9,296 nucleotides of DNA from UBA5109 sp965662565 (GTDB lineage: Bacteria > Pseudomonadota > Gammaproteobacteria > Pseudomonadales > Pseudohongiellaceae): NCBI GenBank assembly GCA_965662565.1, contig CBFIHS010000058.1, forward strand, positions 1 to 9,296, written 5' to 3'. A program made the translations under genes and the position numbers. Under the pieces are notes generated by a model. It was not told the DNA's origin, did no database searches, and saw only the letters and a program-made list of their open reading frames with translations. Every line of letters starts with the position of its first letter. The stretch's first letter is position 1. This document shows positions 5,650 to 9,296 of this stretch, in pieces.

Positions 5650-5792
5650 AGTTATTCAAAATTGATCCTTCCCCTGGATGATGTAGTAGATGTACTCGTA
5701 ATAGTGAAGTTATGGAACAAGTTAATAGTTTGTAACTAACTGAGCTTAGCTTTAAAAAATTTCAACTCCGCTTTTTAGCGGAGTTTTTTTTT
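5650..5792 (+). ncRNA. Candidate small RNA of about 140 nt
   Basis: The candidate is bounded by a TATAAT promoter ending at 5643 and a strong intrinsic terminator with a T tail ending at 5792. The interval has no useful ORF: the plus-strand ATGs give only 2 to 8 codons. Visible structure includes a small hairpin, ATCC (5665-5668) with GGAT (5676-5679), that exposes a pyrimidine loop TTCCCCT, then a middle region with weak pairing and the terminator stem. The 3' end is antisense to the last codons of folK. I do not recognise a known RNA family. The alternative is that the region is merely a bioA 3' UTR ending at the same terminator. Confidence 0.35.
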
Positions 5793-6262
5793 ACAAAGTC
5801 TAAAAACTCCACAATTTGAATATTTCCTAGTAACTCTTCCAAAGGGCTCAAAACAAAGCCTCGATTCAAAATTTCTGGGTGAGGCAAGCTTAACTTGTCA
5901 TCAAAGTGAGTCAAATTCTTGAATACTAGAAGGTCTAAATCGATAACTCTAGGCTCATTTTTTAATCCACTTCTCAGCCTTCCTATTTCGTTTTCAATTA
6001 TCTGCAATGACTCAAGAAAATCTAGAGGCGAAATAGTCTTCTTAGGTTTTAGAGCTACAACCGCATTTACAAAATCAGGCGATTCAGGAGGGCAATCAAG
6101 TGGCCTACTTATGATCAAAGTTGAGAGAATTGTCGGCTCGTCACTTAAGTTTCTCAAGCGATCTGCTGCTAACATCACATTATCTTGAGGTGAACCAAAC
6201 GCAGAATTTAAGTTAGACCCAAGACCCACGAAAGCAAATGTGTTGAAAGAATCAATAAGCAT
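5762..6262 (-). CDS. folK: 2-amino-4-hydroxy-6-hydroxymethyldihydropteridine pyrophosphokinase (FolK/HPPK)
   Basis: A folate-pathway enzyme that transfers pyrophosphate from ATP to 6-hydroxymethyl-dihydropterin, making the substrate for dihydropteroate synthase. The protein has 166 residues, close to the usual 155-165. Recognised motifs are GLGSNL (13-18), PDFVNAVV (62-69) in the pterin-binding region and the HPPK signature EPRVIDLDLL (103-112), whose D108 and D110 match the two magnesium-binding aspartates. LPHPEILNRGFVLSPLEEL (126-144) follows. No ribosome site is clear before ATG 6262, but no better in-frame start exists. The final residues, KKNSAKKRS, are encoded by a terminator stem, so the tail is probably unconstrained as protein. 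The gene follows hemE on the same strand after 180 bases that hold no recognisable gene or terminator. Confidence 0.94.
   Translation of the reverse strand: MLIDSFNTFAFVGLGSNLNSAFGSPQDNVMLAADRLRNLSDEPTILSTLIISRPLDCPPESPDFVNAVVALKPKKTISPLDFLESLQIIENEIGRLRSGLKNEPRVIDLDLLVFKNLTHFDDKLSLPHPEILNRGFVLSPLEELLGNIQIVEFLDFVKKNSAKKRS
5764..5792. terminator. Intrinsic terminator overlapping the 3' end of folK
   Basis: Nine-base stem AACTCCGCT (5764-5772) and AGCGGAGTT (5777-5785) with a TTTT loop. On the plus strand, T's run unbroken through 5792. On the minus strand, the stem is followed by GAAATTTTTT. It is strong for plus-strand transcripts (bioA read-through or the candidate small RNA) and plausible for folK. 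The minus-strand stem encodes the last residues of FolK, whose stop is at 5762-5764. Confidence 0.9.
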
Positions 6263-6442
6263 TTTCGATACAAAACATATTAATTAAACAATGCTCTAAT
6301 CCGGAATAAACTAAGTGAATAATTGGGAAGATAATTTTTTATAATTAAGCAGCTTACCCATCTGTTACCAAGAGAATCAAGTTTGGCAAAATTAAATATA
6401 CAGCTTAAAAATAAAATCTAGGAAAAAAGGGGTCAATTCGTT

Positions 6443-7504
6443 CTAATGATATTTAGCAGATAATTCATGTACAGCATCAATGAATACCTTTGCATGTTCA
6501 GGATCAACGTGTTGATGAATACCATGCCCAAGATTAAAAACATGCCCATTCCCTTGTCCAAATTGCTCAAGAATCATTTCCACTTCTTTACGAATTCTTT
6601 CAGGCTTTGCATAGAGTATCGATGGATCCATATTGCCTTGAAGAGATACTTTATTACCAATTCGAGTTCGAGCATCAGAAATATTTATCGTCCAATCCAG
6701 CCCAACACAATCAGCACCACAATCTGCAATCGTTTCTAACCAGAGCCCACCATTTTTGGTGAACACTATCACTGGAACTTGTCGGCCTTCATTTTCTCGA
6801 ATCAGACCTTTGATGATTTTTTGCATATAAGCTAAAGAAAACTCTTGATAGGCATGCGGGCTAAGAGCACCACCCCAAGTGTCAAAAATTTGTACGGCTT
6901 GAGCACCTGCTTTGATCTGAGCATTCAGGTAATCAATCACAGAAAGTGCAGTTTTCTCAAGTATTTGATGCATCAGTTCAGGCGATCTCATCATCAAACT
7001 TTTGATAGTAGAAAAATCTTTACTGCTACCACCTTCAACCATATAAGTAGCAATTGTCCATGGACTGCCAGAAAAACCAATTAAGGGAACAGAGCCGTTA
7101 AGTTCACTTCGAATTAAACTCACAGCATCCATTACATAGGATAAGTCTCTACTTGCATTAACCACAGGTAAGACTTCGATATCTGCTTCGGTTCGGACGG
7201 GCTTCTTAAATTTTGGCCCTTCTCCAGCCTCAAAATAGAGACCCAAACCCATAGCATCTGGAATGGTTAAAATATCTGAAAATAAAATTGCCGCATCAAG
7301 TTCAAATCGCCTAAGCGGTTGCAAGGTTACCTCACAAGCCAGTTCAGGATTCTGACAAAGATTCATGAAGTTGCCAGCTTTAGCGCGTATTTCACGATAT
7401 TCAGGTAGGTAGCGACCCGCTTGTCTCATCATCCAAACTGGAGTCACGTCGACATCTTGTCTTAATAAAGCTCTTAAAAAACGATCATTCTTAAGCGTAG
7501 TCAT
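6443..7504 (-). CDS. hemE: Uroporphyrinogen decarboxylase (HemE)
   Basis: A cytosolic enzyme that removes four carboxyl groups from uroporphyrinogen III to give coproporphyrinogen III, a step of haem synthesis. At 353 residues it matches the family length. The signature PVWMMRQAGRYLPEYR (22-37) carries the substrate-binding arginines. The catalytic aspartate corresponds to D77 in FSDIL. GFSGSPWTIATYMVEGG (143-159) includes Y154, FDTWGGALSP (207-216) follows, and the C-terminal NLGHGIHQ (324-331) carries the conserved H327. It starts two bases after the gltD stop, so the two are very probably one transcript and may be translationally coupled; this gltB-gltD-hemE order is also found in Pseudomonas. 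No hairpin terminator is seen after the stop, only a CCCC-T6 stretch without a stem. Confidence 0.98.
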   Translation of the reverse strand: MTTLKNDRFLRALLRQDVDVTPVWMMRQAGRYLPEYREIRAKAGNFMNLCQNPELACEVTLQPLRRFELDAAILFSDILTIPDAMGLGLYFEAGEGPKFKKPVRTEADIEVLPVVNASRDLSYVMDAVSLIRSELNGSVPLIGFSGSPWTIATYMVEGGSSKDFSTIKSLMMRSPELMHQILEKTALSVIDYLNAQIKAGAQAVQIFDTWGGALSPHAYQEFSLAYMQKIIKGLIRENEGRQVPVIVFTKNGGLWLETIADCGADCVGLDWTINISDARTRIGNKVSLQGNMDPSILYAKPERIRKEVEMILEQFGQGNGHVFNLGHGIHQHVDPEHAKVFIDAVHELSAKYH

Positions 7505-7506
7505 GT

Positions 7507-8925
7507 TTAGACTTCTATGAAATCGAGGATGCCTTCGGCAGCCTGACGACCTTCATAAACTGCTGTTACTACCAGATCTGCACCACGCACCATATCACCA
7601 CCAGCGAAAATTTTAGGATTAGAGGTCTGGAATGAACAATCCGATGATTCAGGTGCAATTACGCGCCCTTTAGTGTCTATGTCAACACCAACTTCTTCAA
7701 ACCAAGGGGCTGGGCTAGGTTGGAAACCAAAGGCTATTAATACCGCATCTGCTGGAAGAATCTCTTCACTTCCTGGAACAATTTCTGCGCTGCGACGACC
7801 GTTGGCATCTGGCTCCCCCATTCGAGTGGTAACAAATTTTACGCCACTGACTTTGCCATTTTCAGCCACAATTTCAACTGGCTGACGGTTAAAAATGAAT
7901 TCGACTCCCTCTTGACGGGCATTCTCTACTTCGCGTTGAGACCCGGGCATATTTGCCTCATCACGACGATATACACAACTAACTGAAGCAGCGCCTTGGC
8001 GAATAGAAGTACGATTGCAATCCATCGCAGTATCACCTCCACCGAGAACGATTACACGCTTACCTTCCACGCTTGTGTATTTCGAATCTTTGACATCAAA
8101 GCCACCGTGATGAGCCGTATTGCCGACTAAGAAAGGTAAAGCCTCATAAACTCCCTCAAGGCCTTCACCTGGGAACCCACCTTTCATAGCTTTATAAGTT
8201 CCCATTCCAAGGAAAACTGCATCGTAATCACTCATCAATTCCGAAAAGCTAATATCTGAACCAATTTCAGTGTTCAATCTAAACTCGATACCCATGCCTT
8301 CGAATATCTCACGGCGCTGTATCATCACTTGTTTTTCCATTTTGAACATTGGAATACCAAAAGTCAGCAAACCACCAATCTCAGGATAACGATCAAAAAC
8401 GACAGGTTTAACACCCGCCCTAACCAATACATCTGCGCAAGCAAGACCAGCAGGCCCAGCGCCAATAATCGCAACTTTTTTATCTGTCGGCACAACCTTT
8501 GACATATCCGGACGCCAGCCCATGGCAAAAGCAGTATCAACAATATACTTTTCAACATTTCCGATGGTGACAGCACCAAACCCATCATTGAGAGTGCAAG
8601 CACCTTCGCAAAGCCTATCTTGAGGGCAGATACGACCACAAACCTCAGGCAAACTATTGGTTTGATGACAAAGTTCAGCGGCTTCGAGAATATTGCCTTC
8701 GCTCACCAGCTTCAACCAATTAGGAATGTAATTATGAACAGGACATTTCCATTCGCAATAAGGGTTACCGCACTCAAGGCAACGCTCAGATTGCTCTGCA
8801 GCAACCGGCTTATCAAACTGTTCGTAAATTTCTACAAACTCTGTTTTTCGCACAGCCACAGCTTTTTTCACCGGATCCTGACGGTCGGAGGTTAGAAAAC
8901 GAAAAACATCTTTTGCTTTACTCAT
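7507..8925 (-). CDS. gltD: Glutamate synthase (NADPH) small subunit (GltD)
   Basis: The beta subunit of glutamate synthase. It oxidises NADPH through FAD and iron-sulfur clusters and feeds electrons to GltB, which makes glutamate from glutamine and 2-oxoglutarate. The 472 residues are the usual length. The N-terminal cluster-binding cysteines are C49, C52, C57 and C61, then C96, C100, C106 and C110. The FAD-binding GAGPAG lies at 155-160 and the NADPH-binding GGGDTA at 295-300. A C-terminal GGDMVRGADLVVTAVYEGRQAA segment closes the FAD site. The start ATG has only a weak GGA upstream at about 12 bases; it lies 18 bases after the gltB stop. hemE follows after two bases, so gltB, gltD and hemE form one operon. 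Confidence 0.98.
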   Translation of the reverse strand: MSKAKDVFRFLTSDRQDPVKKAVAVRKTEFVEIYEQFDKPVAAEQSERCLECGNPYCEWKCPVHNYIPNWLKLVSEGNILEAAELCHQTNSLPEVCGRICPQDRLCEGACTLNDGFGAVTIGNVEKYIVDTAFAMGWRPDMSKVVPTDKKVAIIGAGPAGLACADVLVRAGVKPVVFDRYPEIGGLLTFGIPMFKMEKQVMIQRREIFEGMGIEFRLNTEIGSDISFSELMSDYDAVFLGMGTYKAMKGGFPGEGLEGVYEALPFLVGNTAHHGGFDVKDSKYTSVEGKRVIVLGGGDTAMDCNRTSIRQGAASVSCVYRRDEANMPGSQREVENARQEGVEFIFNRQPVEIVAENGKVSGVKFVTTRMGEPDANGRRSAEIVPGSEEILPADAVLIAFGFQPSPAPWFEEVGVDIDTKGRVIAPESSDCSFQTSNPKIFAGGDMVRGADLVVTAVYEGRQAAEGILDFIEV

Positions 8926-8943
8926 ATGACAAAATTTTCCAAG

Positions 8944-9296
8944 CTAGTGCGGGGCTACGTTAGTGCTTTCCAATAAGTTTTTCATATTGGCTTCTTTTGG
9001 CTTTACTAGCCAGAACTTACGTAAGTAGTCGACATAATTATCCAATATCTCTTGTCCCCAAGCGCTCCCAGTTTCAGCGACATACTCTTTAATAATTCCA
9101 CGTAAATGATGGCGATATTCTTCCATCCCTTCCTGACGAATTCGATGCACTTCTATTAACTCGTGGTTATATTTATCGACAAAGGTTTTATCTAAATCGA
9201 GAACATAAGCAAAACCACCTGTCATTCCAGCCCCAAAGTTATGACCCGTACTTCCAAGGACGGTTACTATTCCACCAGTCATATACTCACAACAAT
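8944..9296 (-). CDS. gltB: Glutamate synthase large subunit (GltB), C-terminal end only
   Basis: This is the last 117 codons or so of the alpha subunit of glutamate synthase; the remaining 1,300-1,400 residues lie beyond the window. The visible part carries the end of the glycine-repeat (GXGXG) beta-helix domain, CEYMTGGIVTVLGSTGHNFGAGMTGGFAYVLD, and the C-terminal helical tail up to TNVAPH. It matches the C-terminus of E. coli GltB in order and spacing, including EEHLRG-like HHLRG and KFWLVKPK. The codon before CEYM reads TGT (Cys), where the family has a conserved glycine (GCEYM). That base is two from the window edge and may be unreliable. The gene leads the gltB-gltD-hemE operon. Confidence 0.96.
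   Translation of the reverse strand, partial: CCEYMTGGIVTVLGSTGHNFGAGMTGGFAYVLDLDKTFVDKYNHELIEVHRIRQEGMEEYRHHLRGIIKEYVAETGSAWGQEILDNYVDYLRKFWLVKPKEANMKNLLESTNVAPH

Noticed and set aside
5650..5792. Candidate small RNA as a CsrA/RsmA-sponging RNA, because of GGA at 5676, 5714 and in the terminator.
   Set aside because: Only three GGA sites, not clearly in hairpin loops. Sponge RNAs usually have more, and no GacA-type upstream site is seen.
6340..6356. TATAAT at 6340-6345 followed by the inverted repeat TAAGC-A-GCTTA, as a possible plus-strand promoter antisense to hemE.
   Set aside because: It lacks the TATCTCATA block found in the other two copies and has no -35. TATAAT is expected by chance in AT-rich spacer DNA.
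6421..6442. AAAAAAGGGGTCAATTCG after hemE resembles GGGGTCA-type flanks seen near REP-associated transposases.
   Set aside because: There is a single copy, no partner repeat and no transposase in the window. It may be chance.
6443..7084. Plus-strand open frames inside hemE, gltD, bioA, folK and ccoP regions.
   Set aside because: They lie opposite strongly conserved genes, have no ribosome sites or recognisable motifs, and look like chance antisense frames.
1..9296. The first bases on the plus strand and the last bases on the minus strand share GTTGTGAG, hinting at inverted ends or a circular join.
   Set aside because: Eight bases are too short to mean anything, and neighbouring bases differ. 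The gltB side is explained by the conserved Cys-Glu codons.

Overview
The window is AT-rich bacterial chromosome, most likely from a gammaproteobacterium and plausibly a marine one. The two best clues are the order gltB-gltD-hemE on the minus strand, a linkage known from Pseudomonas and relatives, and a ccoNOQP operon for a cbb3-type terminal oxidase. Deeper placement is inference. No tRNA, rRNA, CRISPR array or insertion sequence is visible. No stretch over 300 bases lacks a gene; the longest gap is 5563-5761.

Layout. At 2-2328 (+) lies the 3' part of ccoN, then ccoO, a 44-codon ccoQ and ccoP. These are tightly packed, with start/stop overlaps at ccoN/ccoO and ccoO/ccoQ. ccoP is broken by a one-base frameshift at about 2122-2125, immediately before its second haem c motif; both halves otherwise look intact. 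A convergent doxX-family membrane gene (2343-2738, -) follows. Then come a STAS/SpoIIAA-like gene (2887-3252, +) and a VanZ-like membrane gene (3269-3649, +). A two-way terminator (3663-3690) separates these from a small lysine-free acidic secreted protein (3760-4131, -). bioA (4297-5562, +) encodes a biotin biosynthesis aminotransferase. The 5563-5761 gap is followed by folK (5762-6262, -), hemE (6443-7504, -), gltD (7507-8925, -) and the 3' end of gltB (8944 to the window end, -).

Functionally this is mostly core metabolism: microaerobic respiration (cbb3 oxidase), haem synthesis (hemE), ammonia assimilation (GltBD), folate (folK) and biotin (bioA). Small membrane and secreted genes of unknown role lie in between.

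The most interesting unexplained signal is in the bioA-folK gap. A sequence at 5611-5650 closely matches the upstream region of the STAS gene at 2771-2810: the same 9-mer TATCTCATA and the same AGTATAATTAA block at exactly the same spacing. It is followed about 120 bases later by a strong intrinsic terminator on the same strand, with no meaningful ORF between. Together they look like a promoter-terminator unit for a small RNA of about 140 nt. Its terminator stem also encodes the last codons of folK on the opposite strand.
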